Shown one piece after another: positions 42,086 through 50,714 of a DNA stretch of 64,000 nucleotides. The notes under the pieces were generated by a model, which made no database searches, was not told the DNA's origin, and was given only the letters and a program-made list of their open reading frames with translations. Source of the DNA: an uncultured Elusimicrobiales bacterium (GTDB lineage: Bacteria; Elusimicrobiota; Elusimicrobia; Elusimicrobiales; Elusimicrobiaceae); contig CALUXG010000005.1 of assembly GCA_944324685.1 (NCBI GenBank), positions 16,562 through 80,561 on the forward strand, written 5' to 3'. The translations under genes were made by a program, and so were the position numbers. Each line of letters begins with the position of its first letter. The first letter of the stretch is position 1.

Positions 42086-43165
42086 GTGAGCCAAAATAAT
42101 CTGAAGAAAACGCCGCTGTGCGCCGCCTGTGAGGCCGCCGGCGGAAAGATGGTGGATTTCCACGGGTGGCTGCTGCCCGTGCAGTTTGAAAGCATTATTG
42201 CCGAACACAAAGCCGTGCGTGAAGGCGCGGGCATGTTTGACGTGTCCCACATGGGGCAAGTGTTTGTGGAGGGGCCGGACGCATGGAGATTTTTGCAGTA
42301 TATCAATACAAACAATATTAAAAACACAGCCGGATGCGGTACATACTCGCATATGGTGAATGAAAAAGGCTGTATTATTGACGACGCCATTTCTTTTTGT
42401 CTGACTCCTGAAAAATTCTTGGTGGTGGTCAACGCCGCCTGCATTGATACGGATGTGGCGTGGTTCAAAAAGCACGCGGACAAGTTTAACGTGCAAATTA
42501 CCGATGACAGCGCACACTGGGGCATGATCGCTCTGCAAGGACCGCAGGCGCTGGCACATGCGGCCAAACTGATTAACGGTGTGGAAAGCATGGCGCGTTT
42601 CACCATAAAAGAAATTACGCTTTTTGGAGCAAAAGGCTATGTAACGCGCACGGGATATACCGGTGAGGACGGCGTGGAAATTATGGCCAGTCCCGAAGCT
42701 ATAGTGAAAGTATGGGACGCGTTGCTCAATGCGGGAGTCAAACCTTGCGGTTTGGGCGCGCGCGACGTGCTGCGTCTGGAAGCCGGATATTTGTTAAACG
42801 GCACGGATGCCGATGGAACGCAAACGCCTTATGAGGCCGGCTGCGGTTGGGTGGTCAAGCTGGCAAAAGAGGATTTTATAGGCAAAGCCGCTTTGGAAGC
42901 GCAGAAGGCCGCCGGTTTGAAACGCCGATTGACGGGGTTTATGCTGACGGGGGCGGGAGTGCCGCGCGGCGGTTGCAAAGTATTTAAGAACGAGACAGAA
43001 GTGGGCGTATTAACCAGCGGCACGTATTCGCCTTTATTCAAAGGCATAGCCGTTGGATATGCCGATACGAATTTGCAGGAAGCAGATGCAGTGGAAATAG
43101 AAGTACACGGACGGAAAATTCCGGCCAAGAAAGTCAAAACACCGTTTTACAAAAATCGGGTATAA
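42086..43165 (+). CDS. gcvT: Glycine cleavage T protein (aminomethyltransferase)
   Basis: Transfers the methylene of glycine from lipoyl-H protein to tetrahydrofolate. Blocks seen: LHAxC-like start CAACEAAGGKMVDFHGWLLP, MFDVSHMGQ, the TGYTGEDGVEI folate motif, GLGARDVLRLEAG and GCGWVV. The GTG at 42086 is chosen because GGAGG lies 5 nt upstream; the ATG at 42074 overlaps that ribosome site. First gene of gcvT-H-PA-PB. The 96-nt upstream region has a TATACAAT-like -10 but no glycine riboswitch that I can see. Confidence 0.93.
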   Translation: MSQNNLKKTPLCAACEAAGGKMVDFHGWLLPVQFESIIAEHKAVREGAGMFDVSHMGQVFVEGPDAWRFLQYINTNNIKNTAGCGTYSHMVNEKGCIIDDAISFCLTPEKFLVVVNAACIDTDVAWFKKHADKFNVQITDDSAHWGMIALQGPQALAHAAKLINGVESMARFTIKEITLFGAKGYVTRTGYTGEDGVEIMASPEAIVKVWDALLNAGVKPCGLGARDVLRLEAGYLLNGTDADGTQTPYEAGCGWVVKLAKEDFIGKAALEAQKAAGLKRRLTGFMLTGAGVPRGGCKVFKNETEVGVLTSGTYSPLFKGIAVGYADTNLQEADAVEIEVHGRKIPAKKVKTPFYKNRV

Positions 43166-43179
43166 AAAGGAGAGAGTAT

Positions 43180-43557
43180 ATGCATACGGCAGAAAACAGC
43201 AAATATGCCAAAACCCATGAATGGGCTTATTTGGAAGGAGATGTGGCTACTGTTGGCATCAGCGACCATGCCCAGCAGGAAATAGGCGATATTGTTTTTA
43301 TTGATTTGCCTAAAGTTGGGCAGCAGGTTTCAGCGGGACAGAATTGCTGCGTCATTGAATCGGTCAAGTCCGCCAGCGAAATTTATGCGCCTTTAAGTGG
43401 AGAAGTGACGCAAGTCAATGAAGCTTTGAAAACGGAACCCGGATTGGTGAACCAAGAAGCGCACGGAAAAGGCTGGTTGTTCAAAATCAAAGTTTCCGCG
43501 CCCGCCGAGTATGAAAGCTTAATGGATTTGGCCGCCTATCAGGCCAGCGTTAAATAA
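43180..43557 (+). CDS. gcvH: Glycine cleavage H protein
   Basis: Lipoyl carrier of the glycine cleavage system. 125 aa with KTHEWAYLEG at the start and the lipoylation site ESVKSASEIYAP (Lys63). Strong AAGGAGAG ribosome site. It sits between gcvT and gcvPA. A lipoate-ligase-like gene lies downstream of the operon and probably loads this lysine. Confidence 0.95.
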   Translation: MHTAENSKYAKTHEWAYLEGDVATVGISDHAQQEIGDIVFIDLPKVGQQVSAGQNCCVIESVKSASEIYAPLSGEVTQVNEALKTEPGLVNQEAHGKGWLFKIKVSAPAEYESLMDLAAYQASVK

Positions 43558-43574
43558 GCCGGCCGCATATATGT

Positions 43575-43600
43575 CCCCCGCCGCAACGGCGGGGGATTTT
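43575..43600 (+). promoter_or_regulatory. Intercistronic hairpin between gcvH and gcvPA
   Basis: CCCCCGCCG (43575-43583) and CGGCGGGGG (43587-43595) are perfect arms with a CAA loop followed by ATTTT. The short T-run makes it a weak terminator or an mRNA stability element rather than a full stop. Confidence 0.6.
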
Positions 43601-43612
43601 GGAGAGGTCTCT

Positions 43613-44935
43613 ATGTTTATTTCCAATACTTCCGAAGACAAAAAACAAATGCTGGAAAAAATCGGCGTTTCGTCTGTTGCTGATTTGTTGAAAGATATTC
43701 CGCAGGATTTATTATATCCCGTATTAAACTTGCCGCCCGCTTTGCCTGAAAACGCACTTTCGGCGCATATGCACGAACTGGCCGACAAGAATAAAACCCT
43801 TTTAAATTTTATAGGCGCGGGCTGTGAAGAACATTTTATTCCCGCCGCCGTGAATGCTTTAAGTTCCCGCGGGGAATTTCTGACGGCTTATACCCCTTAT
43901 CAGGCGGAGGCCAGCCAAGGCACGTTGCAGACGATTTATGAATTTCAAAGCTGTATATGCGAGTTGTTTGATATGGACGTATGCAGTGCGTCTCATTATG
44001 ACGGCGCCACCGCTTTGGCGGAGGCCTGCGCCGCCGCCTTGCGCGTAAACAATAAGCATAAAATTTTGTATTCCGCGGGTCTTCATCCGCATTATAAGGA
44101 AGTGCTGCAAACGTACTTAAAACATCTGCCTGAATTGAAGCTGGAAGAGGTGCCGTTGAAAAACGGAACGGTGGATTTGGACGTTTTGAAAGAAAAACTG
44201 ACGGCGGAGGTTTCTTGCTTTGCCGTGGCAGGGCCGAATTTTTTTGGTCAGCTGGAGCCGTTGGAAGATATAGCTTCGTTGGTACACGGTGCCGGCGCGC
44301 TGTTGGTGTCCGTAGCCAAACCGCTGGCTTTGGCTTTGGTGCATACCCCGGGTCAGTACGGCGCTGATTTTGCCGTAGCGGAAGGACAGCCCTTGGGCAA
44401 TGCCATGAATTTCGGCGGCCCCGGATTGGGAATTTTTACGTGTAAAAAAGAATATGTGCGCCAAGTTCCCGGGCGTATTGTGGGCATAGCCAAAGATAAA
44501 GACGGAAAACGTTCTTTTGTGCTGACGCTGCAAGCGCGCGAACAGCATATACGCCGCGAACGCGCCGCCTCCAATATCTGCTCCAACCAAGCTTTGTGCG
44601 CGTTGAATGCGGTCATCTATTTGACGCTTTTGGGTTATGAAGGACTGCGTGAAGCGGCGGAGCTGAATTTGGAAAAAGCCCACCGTTTGAAAGACATGTT
44701 GTTGGCGGACGGACACAAATTAAAATTTGACGGTTTGTTTTTTAATGAATTTGTGCTGGAATTAAACGTTCCGGCCAAACAGGTCATTAGAAAACTGGCC
44801 AAAAAAGGCATCGGCGCCGGATTTGATTTGGGCCGCGTTTGCAAAGACATGAAAAACTGTCTGTTGGTGTGCGTAACGGAAACCAAAACGGACGCAGATC
44901 TGCAAAAATACGTACAGGCTATGAGGGGGTTTTAG
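43613..44935 (+). CDS. gcvPA: Glycine dehydrogenase (decarboxylating) subunit 1
   Basis: One half of the split P protein, which decarboxylates glycine with PLP and passes aminomethyl to GcvH. About 440 aa with FIGAGCEEHFIPA, the EASQGTLQTIYEFQS block and GNAMNFGGPGLGIF. The ATG at 43613 follows GGAGAGG; the ATG at 43571 lies inside the hairpin and is less likely. Its stop is 1 nt before gcvPB. Confidence 0.93.
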   Translation: MFISNTSEDKKQMLEKIGVSSVADLLKDIPQDLLYPVLNLPPALPENALSAHMHELADKNKTLLNFIGAGCEEHFIPAAVNALSSRGEFLTAYTPYQAEASQGTLQTIYEFQSCICELFDMDVCSASHYDGATALAEACAAALRVNNKHKILYSAGLHPHYKEVLQTYLKHLPELKLEEVPLKNGTVDLDVLKEKLTAEVSCFAVAGPNFFGQLEPLEDIASLVHGAGALLVSVAKPLALALVHTPGQYGADFAVAEGQPLGNAMNFGGPGLGIFTCKKEYVRQVPGRIVGIAKDKDGKRSFVLTLQAREQHIRRERAASNICSNQALCALNAVIYLTLLGYEGLREAAELNLEKAHRLKDMLLADGHKLKFDGLFFNEFVLELNVPAKQVIRKLAKKGIGAGFDLGRVCKDMKNCLLVCVTETKTDADLQKYVQAMRGF

Positions 44936-44936
44936 T

Positions 44937-46385
44937 ATGCAGGATATTTTGATACAAAACGCGCTTAGCATAGAAAAATCTGTTTCGGGCCGCCGCGGCA
45001 TACGTTTTGAGAAACCGGCCGCCAGTCCTCAGACCTACTTGCCCGTTCGTTATTTGCGTACGCATACGCCTCGGCTGCCGCAAATGAGCGAACTGGATAC
45101 CGTGCGCCATTTTACCAATCTTTCCCGCCAGAATTATTGTTTGGACAGCCACTTTTATCCGCTGGGATCTTGTACGATGAAGTACAATCCTAAAGCATAC
45201 GACGTTTTAAGCGCGCTGGAACCGCTGACGCAGGCCCACCCGTTTGCTCCTGAAGAGGCCGTACAGGGAACATTGGAGATTCTGTACAACTTGCAGGAAC
45301 TGTTAAAAGAAATTACGGGTTTGGCGGCCTTTACGCTGCAGCCGGCCGCCGGCGCGCAGGGAGAGTTGACGGGTATTTTGGCCGCCCGTGCGTATTTTGA
45401 CGCGCAAAAAGACAAGAAGCGTACGGAAGTTATTGTGCCGGATACCGCCCACGGCACCAATCCAGCCACATCACATATGGCGGGTTATACGGTGGTCAAC
45501 ATCAAATCCGGTCCGGATGGATGCGTGGACAAAGCCGCTTTGAGACAGGCTTTGTCGGAACGGACGGCCGTCGTCATGCTGACCGTGCCGAATACGGTGG
45601 GATTGTTTGAGAAAGACATACGGGAAATAGCCGATATGGTGCATGCGTCCGGCGCGCTTTTGTATATGGACGGAGCTAATTTTAATGCGTTGATCGGCGC
45701 CGTCAAACCGGCTTCTTTCGGCATAGACTTAATGCATTTGAATTTGCATAAAACCTTTGCTGCGCCTCATGGCGGAGGCGGCCCGGGTGCCGGACCCGTA
45801 GGGGCAAATGAAAAATTGGCCCCTTTTCTGCCGCGCCCAACGGTAGAAAGAAAAAACGGTAAATTTAGCTTATGTGCCAAATTGCCCAAAAGTCTGGGAC
45901 GCATGAAAGCATTTTACGGCAATATTGCCGTCTGCATTCGTGCGTATTGTTTTTTGCGCCAGTATGATGGGCAAACGCTTAAAGAGGTGGCGGAAAATGC
46001 CGTGCTGAACGCCAATTACGTACGCGTATGTTTGCAGCATGCGTTTCCGGCTTTTTTTAATGCGCCGTGCATGCATGAATGCGTATTGACGCTGAATAAA
46101 GAAAAAATGAACGGAGTGCGTACGGCAGATATAGCCAAACGTCTGCTGGATTACGGGTTCTATGCTCCCACCATTTACTTTCCGCTGATTGTGCCGGAAG
46201 CGATGATGATTGAGCCGACGGAGACGGAGAACAAGCAAATGCTGGACGCGTTTATACAGGCCATGCAGCGCATCTTTGCGGAAGCGCAGCAAGAACCGCA
46301 AACGGTACATGATGCCCCGCATGCCCAGCCCGTTGCCCGTATTGATGAAGTCAGTGCGGCGCGCGAGCCGAACCTGCGTTGGTAA
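44937..46385 (+). CDS. gcvPB: Glycine dehydrogenase (decarboxylating) subunit 2
   Basis: PLP-bearing half of the P protein. 482 aa with YPLGSCTMKYNPK, LQPAAGAQGELTG, AHGTNPATSHMAG, DGANFNALIG and the PLP-lysine segment LNLHKTFAAPHGGGGPG (Lys at about 270). The C-terminal 35 residues are an Ala/Gln-rich extension. Start 1 nt after gcvPA. A terminator follows directly. Confidence 0.94.
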   Translation: MQDILIQNALSIEKSVSGRRGIRFEKPAASPQTYLPVRYLRTHTPRLPQMSELDTVRHFTNLSRQNYCLDSHFYPLGSCTMKYNPKAYDVLSALEPLTQAHPFAPEEAVQGTLEILYNLQELLKEITGLAAFTLQPAAGAQGELTGILAARAYFDAQKDKKRTEVIVPDTAHGTNPATSHMAGYTVVNIKSGPDGCVDKAALRQALSERTAVVMLTVPNTVGLFEKDIREIADMVHASGALLYMDGANFNALIGAVKPASFGIDLMHLNLHKTFAAPHGGGGPGAGPVGANEKLAPFLPRPTVERKNGKFSLCAKLPKSLGRMKAFYGNIAVCIRAYCFLRQYDGQTLKEVAENAVLNANYVRVCLQHAFPAFFNAPCMHECVLTLNKEKMNGVRTADIAKRLLDYGFYAPTIYFPLIVPEAMMIEPTETENKQMLDAFIQAMQRIFAEAQQEPQTVHDAPHAQPVARIDEVSAAREPNLRW

Positions 46386-46394
46386 TTTTTATAC

Positions 46395-46424
46395 GGCGCG
46401 GGAAATACGACCCGCGCCTTTTTT
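46395..46424 (+). terminator. Terminator between gcvPB and the lipoate ligase
   Basis: GGCGCGGG (46395-46402) and CCCGCGCC (46411-46418) with T6 (46419-46424). The T-run ends at the base before the next start codon. Confidence 0.8.
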
Positions 46425-47114
46425 ATGGCCCAGAATTTATTAACTCCGGCATTGAACGTATTTGAACAGATGGCGTTGGACGAGACTTTGGCTCTTTGCT
46501 CGTCCGCTGCGCCTGTGCTGCGTTTTTATCATTGGACGGCTGGACCGGCCGTAACGTTTGGATATGCGCAATTTTGGGATTTTGTCCGGCCGCAAACTTC
46601 GGAACAAAAAGGACCTGTGTGCCGGCGCCCTACGGGAGGCGGTGTCGTTTTTCACGGGGAGGATTTGACGTTTAGTCTTATTTTTCAAAGTACGTTAAAT
46701 CCCAAAAATATTTACGCCGCATTGCATGCGGCTATCGAGAGAACTTTGTCGGAACAGGCGCATGTGGCCAGCTCTAGGCAGGGAAGCGTGAACATCCAAG
46801 CGTACAAGCCCGTTCATAACGGCCAAGCCAACGGTTGTTTTGTTAATCCCGTGCAAGATGACTTGTTGTTGGACGGTCATAAAATTTTAGGCGGCGCCAT
46901 ACGCCGTTTTGGCAGCACCGTTTTATACCAAGGCTCTTTACAATGCGCCTCCGCGCGGACGAATCCCATTTTCCGGCATGCGGTAGCGGCGGGAGCCGCC
47001 CGTTGGCTGAATACGGCTTTTGCAACCGTGCCTGTGGAGAGGAAAATATTGGACGCCGCGCGTGATTTGGCACACAGGCTTTATGAGACGGATGCTTGGA
47101 ATAAAAAATTCTGA
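46425..47114 (+). CDS. Lipoate-protein ligase / octanoyltransferase family protein
   Basis: 229 aa of the BPL/LplA/LipB fold. Motifs: FEQMALDETLAL at the N-terminus, the RRPTGGGVVFH loop, then DLLLDGHKILGGAIRR with the catalytic-type Lys and LYQGSL. It attaches lipoyl or octanoyl groups, most plausibly to GcvH, whose operon is directly upstream. LplA versus octanoyltransferase (LipM-like) cannot be settled. The ATG lies immediately after the U-tract of the gcv terminator and has no ribosome site; an internal start would lose the conserved MALDE region. Confidence 0.8.
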   Translation: MAQNLLTPALNVFEQMALDETLALCSSAAPVLRFYHWTAGPAVTFGYAQFWDFVRPQTSEQKGPVCRRPTGGGVVFHGEDLTFSLIFQSTLNPKNIYAALHAAIERTLSEQAHVASSRQGSVNIQAYKPVHNGQANGCFVNPVQDDLLLDGHKILGGAIRRFGSTVLYQGSLQCASARTNPIFRHAVAAGAARWLNTAFATVPVERKILDAARDLAHRLYETDAWNKKF

Positions 47115-47127
47115 CGTGCGAAAAACT

Positions 47128-47817
47128 ATGAAAAATTTTTTTAAGTTTCTTCTGGCGGTGTGTTTGCTGCCGACGGTATTTTTTTGCGCGGCGGAAGCGT
47201 TGGGAGCGTTTTGGAATATTGTAAAAGATTTTCATACGGCAGTAGAATTGCTGGCCGGCGGCGCCGTTTACGGCGTTGTTCATTTTTGCGGCTGGCGTTT
47301 TGACCGCATGTATGTATGGGGGCATGAACTTACGCATGCGACGGCCGCCATGTTGTTCGGTTTTCGCGTACACTCCATGAAAATAAACAAAGACAATGGA
47401 TACGTGAAAATGGACCGCAGTAATTCGGCCGTGGCCTTGGCGCCATATATTGTGCCTTTCTATGCCGTGCTGGCGGGACTTGTTTATACGGTTGCGTCTT
47501 TGTTTGCGCAAATGTCTGGCTATCGATCGTTTTTTGTATTTGCCGTCGGATTTTTTATGGCTTTTCATTTTTTGCAAACTATTCAGGTTTTGTGGGAAAC
47601 ACAGCAGCCGGATTTGAAACTGGCCGGAGGCCGCATGTTTTCCATAGTTATTATTGTGTTGGGCAATGCGGCCGTTTTGGCACTGGTGTTGAAGTGCTTG
47701 TTTCCGGAAAAGGTTCTTTTGGGGCAAATGTGTCACGGGGCGGCGGTTTCCACCTATAATACGTGGAAAATTGTGATAAACTATATAGTGGAACAATTTA
47801 TAACTTCTCGCGTGTAG
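47128..47817 (+). CDS. Integral membrane M50-like zinc peptidase
   Basis: About 229 aa with a signal-anchor N-terminus (MKNFFKFLLAVCLLPTVFF) and several membrane segments. The motif WGHELTHATAAMLFG gives HExxH inside a hydrophobic region, and APYIVPFYAVLAG follows, as in M50-type intramembrane peptidases (M50B-like). Substrate unknown. The start could also be the GTG at 47116; neither has a clear ribosome site. It is 13 nt after the ligase gene and 4 nt before the AsmA-like gene. Confidence 0.7.
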   Translation: MKNFFKFLLAVCLLPTVFFCAAEALGAFWNIVKDFHTAVELLAGGAVYGVVHFCGWRFDRMYVWGHELTHATAAMLFGFRVHSMKINKDNGYVKMDRSNSAVALAPYIVPFYAVLAGLVYTVASLFAQMSGYRSFFVFAVGFFMAFHFLQTIQVLWETQQPDLKLAGGRMFSIVIIVLGNAAVLALVLKCLFPEKVLLGQMCHGAAVSTYNTWKIVINYIVEQFITSRV

Positions 47818-47821
47818 GACT

Positions 47822-50137
47822 ATGAAAAAGAAAGGCAAACATCTTTCACAGGAAAAACAGGTAAAAAAACGTTCGCGTACGGCGCGCTTTGCGCTGGGTA
47901 CGTGTTCTTTGTTTTTCCGCACGCTGCTGTTTGCGGTCATGTTTGTCTTGCTGCTCGGGAGCGGCATTTGGGTGGCGGCGCTGAAAATGTTTAACGCCCA
48001 GCAAATCAGCGAAATGCTGACGCAGCGTTTGCAGCTTTTGTTTGACAGACCCGTGGTGATCTCTTCGTTGGATTTGAAATTTTTAAATACGGTGGAACTG
48101 AAAGGTTTTGCCGTATTGGATGACACGGTGCGCGCGGGAGAACCTTTTTTGTCGGCGCAGTCCGTTACCATTCGTTATCAGGTTTTGCCTTTGTTGGAGA
48201 AAAAACTGATTATTGACGAAGTTACCCTTAATAGTCCGCGCATTAATATCGCCCGTTCCAAAGAAGGGATCTATAATACTCCGCCTGTCAATACCGCCGC
48301 CGCGGGAGGAGGCTATATCAGCGGCATAAGCGGCGAGCGCATACAGGTCAGTATAGAAGACTGGCGCATTCGGGACGGCGTGTTGAGTTACCGCGACGAA
48401 AGCAGCGGCGTCAGTCATGCTGTATATGGACTGAATATGCATTTCCATCGGCTGCGTTTTAATGAGTTGTCTCGCTTCAGGCTGGAGACGGTGTTGCGCA
48501 ATCGCTGGGGGGATAATATTTCCGACTTGGAAATTCACGGGACGGGCCAAGTAAATTTTGCCAATTTTGACTGGAAAAAGTTTGCTTTGCGCAATTTCCG
48601 CACACAGGTGGCTCTGTTCAGAAAGCCCGTACGCCTAACCGTAGATTTGGACAATATGGTTACTCCGTTTTTTACCGTACATGCCGAGATCCCCGCTTTT
48701 GATCAGCAGGATTTGTCGGTGTTCAAAAAGGACTTGCCGTCTTTCAATGTTCCCGCTTCCAATATTACCGCCAAAGGAATGCTGGACGCGGGGTATACGC
48801 GGCTGACGCTGAACGAAGTTTCCACCCAGACGGATAATCTGGACGCTGTCGTATCGGGAGAGCTGGACTTCGGGAAGAAACCGTTTCGCGCACAATTAAA
48901 TTTGGAAACGGGCTGGAATGATTTGGCCGTGCTTTCCCAACGTTGGCCTGCGCTTGCGCGTTTCAAATTGGCGGGGCAGGGCAGAGTCAACGCTTCCCTT
49001 GTACGCGAGGCAGGAGAATATAGCTTGCCTCAGGCCGATTTTCAGGCGAAAGGTTTAGCCGGTTCCTTCTGGGGGTTTGAGACTTCTTCCGTCAGCGGCA
49101 GTTTTACCGCAAAAAATAATTTTGCCGATTTGTATGCCCATACTACAGACGGCAGAGTTGCCGTGGCGGACACGGTGTTTGACAAACTTAACTTGTCCGC
49201 TTCTTACCGCCGCGGCGATGTGTATGCGTATATAGCATCGGCGCGGCTGGACGGCGTACCGATGAAGCTGCGTTTGTCCATAGATAATATTAAAAACGCC
49301 AAACGCAAAATAGATACGAATTTGTATTTGAAGCATTTCGAACCTATGAAATTTATCGGTACCGTGCAGGATTTTGTTACGGTTATTAAGGCTATTTCCA
49401 AGAAGAAATCTTCTTCCCGTATTCAAACCGGCGAATTGGCGTGGATGCGCAATTTCCGCGACCGGCTGCCCACGTTTATGCCTGATTTTTCCGGTACGCT
49501 GTATGCGGATACATTCTCCAGTACCGTACTTTCGGGTAATCGTTTTAACGCAGAATTTGATTTTACGGGCATGTTGCCCGGGGCGGCGCAATTGAACGGG
49601 ACCTTGGACATGAAACTGGAAGAAGGCGTGATACACCAAATGGAGAAATTGGCCGAAGAGCAACAAGCGTTGAACGTAACGTTTACGCCGTTTATTATGA
49701 TGCACCGCATGGAACGCAGCGGAAGTTTCAAGGTGGGGGAAGTGTTAAAAGACGTGGCGTTTAATGAGATGGCCGCGTCTGTGGATTTCAAAAACGGTAC
49801 CATGATCATCAACAATGCTTTTACGCAAGGACCTGTCATATCCGCGGCCGTTTCCGGCTGGGTGGATTGGGTTCGGGAGACGTTTGAATTGGTCATTTGG
49901 ACGATGTTTACCCCCGCATCCAATAAAGGCGGCATTTTGGCCGAGAATCTGACGGATGAATCAGGCAATCCCGCTTTGGCGTTTAAGGTTTCTTCGTCCA
50001 TGCTTAAACCGCGCGTGGAAATGTTGCGCGCCAAGAAAACCAATGAACAAATAGAGTCCGCGCGCAAGCGCGGTCTGCGTACTGATTTTAATAAGAGTAG
50101 GGATTTTTTGAAAGGAGAGTTTCATGCCAAGAAATAA
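47822..50137 (+). CDS. AsmA-like envelope protein
   Basis: 771 aa. The basic N-terminus and one membrane anchor (residues about 27-55) are followed by a long beta-rich periplasmic region. AsmA-family pattern: RLQLLFDRPVVISSLDLKFL near the start, LLEKKLIIDEVTLNSPRINI, repeated short strands, and a C-terminal domain (FKNGTMIINNAFTQGPVIS, GWVDW). AsmA-like proteins are thought to bridge membranes and move phospholipid. Its end overlaps pyrE by 14 nt. Confidence 0.78.
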   Translation: MKKKGKHLSQEKQVKKRSRTARFALGTCSLFFRTLLFAVMFVLLLGSGIWVAALKMFNAQQISEMLTQRLQLLFDRPVVISSLDLKFLNTVELKGFAVLDDTVRAGEPFLSAQSVTIRYQVLPLLEKKLIIDEVTLNSPRINIARSKEGIYNTPPVNTAAAGGGYISGISGERIQVSIEDWRIRDGVLSYRDESSGVSHAVYGLNMHFHRLRFNELSRFRLETVLRNRWGDNISDLEIHGTGQVNFANFDWKKFALRNFRTQVALFRKPVRLTVDLDNMVTPFFTVHAEIPAFDQQDLSVFKKDLPSFNVPASNITAKGMLDAGYTRLTLNEVSTQTDNLDAVVSGELDFGKKPFRAQLNLETGWNDLAVLSQRWPALARFKLAGQGRVNASLVREAGEYSLPQADFQAKGLAGSFWGFETSSVSGSFTAKNNFADLYAHTTDGRVAVADTVFDKLNLSASYRRGDVYAYIASARLDGVPMKLRLSIDNIKNAKRKIDTNLYLKHFEPMKFIGTVQDFVTVIKAISKKKSSSRIQTGELAWMRNFRDRLPTFMPDFSGTLYADTFSSTVLSGNRFNAEFDFTGMLPGAAQLNGTLDMKLEEGVIHQMEKLAEEQQALNVTFTPFIMMHRMERSGSFKVGEVLKDVAFNEMAASVDFKNGTMIINNAFTQGPVISAAVSGWVDWVRETFELVIWTMFTPASNKGGILAENLTDESGNPALAFKVSSSMLKPRVEMLRAKKTNEQIESARKRGLRTDFNKSRDFLKGEFHAKK

Positions 50138-50714
50138 CTTAGACCTGCTTTCGCTTTTGCAGGAACACGGAGCTGTAGTGGAAGGACATTTTGTTATGCC
50201 TTCTGGTTTTCACAGTCAAACATATATACAGACGTCGCTTTTGTTGCAACACCCGAATTTGGCGCAAAAAATAGCCCGTGCCATGTCGGACAAGTTTGCC
50301 GCTCACGCCGATGTGGTCATGGCGCTGACTCCGTCCAATTCCGTTCTGGCGCAGGAAGTGGCGCGCGTGCGCGGTGTGCGGGCCATTTTCGCCTCTAAAG
50401 ACGACAACGGAGAAATGATATTAAAACATAATTTTGTCATCAAACCCGGGGAAACGGTGCTTTTGGTGGATGATGTTACCGTCGGAGGACGTAAAGTGTT
50501 GCGTGCGGAAGCGTTGGTGAAGGCCAGCGGAGCCAAAGTACTGGGCGTAGCGGTGATGGTGGACCGTTCTATGGGTGTTTTGCCTTTGGAAGTGCCGCTT
50601 CGCGCGCTGTTGTCTTATCCCATGCAAATTTTTTCCGCCAAGAACTGCCCATTGTGTTCTTCCGGCATGCCCGTACAGGAAGTAGATGATGTTTACAGGG
50701 AGCCTCAAGCGTGA
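50124..50714 (+). CDS. pyrE: Orotate phosphoribosyltransferase
   Basis: Transfers PRPP to orotate in UMP synthesis. 196 aa, with the substrate-binding FVMPSGFHSQTYIQ, a SKDDNGEMILKHNF loop, and the PRPP motif VLLVDDVTVGGRKV. A C-terminal CPLCSSGMPV segment may bind a metal and is found in a subset of OPRTs. AAAGGAGAG precedes the ATG. Overlaps both neighbours (AsmA-like by 14 nt, RlmI-like by 4 nt). Confidence 0.9.
   Translation: MPRNNLDLLSLLQEHGAVVEGHFVMPSGFHSQTYIQTSLLLQHPNLAQKIARAMSDKFAAHADVVMALTPSNSVLAQEVARVRGVRAIFASKDDNGEMILKHNFVIKPGETVLLVDDVTVGGRKVLRAEALVKASGAKVLGVAVMVDRSMGVLPLEVPLRALLSYPMQIFSAKNCPLCSSGMPVQEVDDVYREPQA

Noticed and set aside
46843..48171. 442-aa minus-strand ORF opposite the lipoate ligase and peptidase genes
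   Set aside because: Basic, low-complexity composition typical of an antisense frame; the plus-strand genes have clear motifs.
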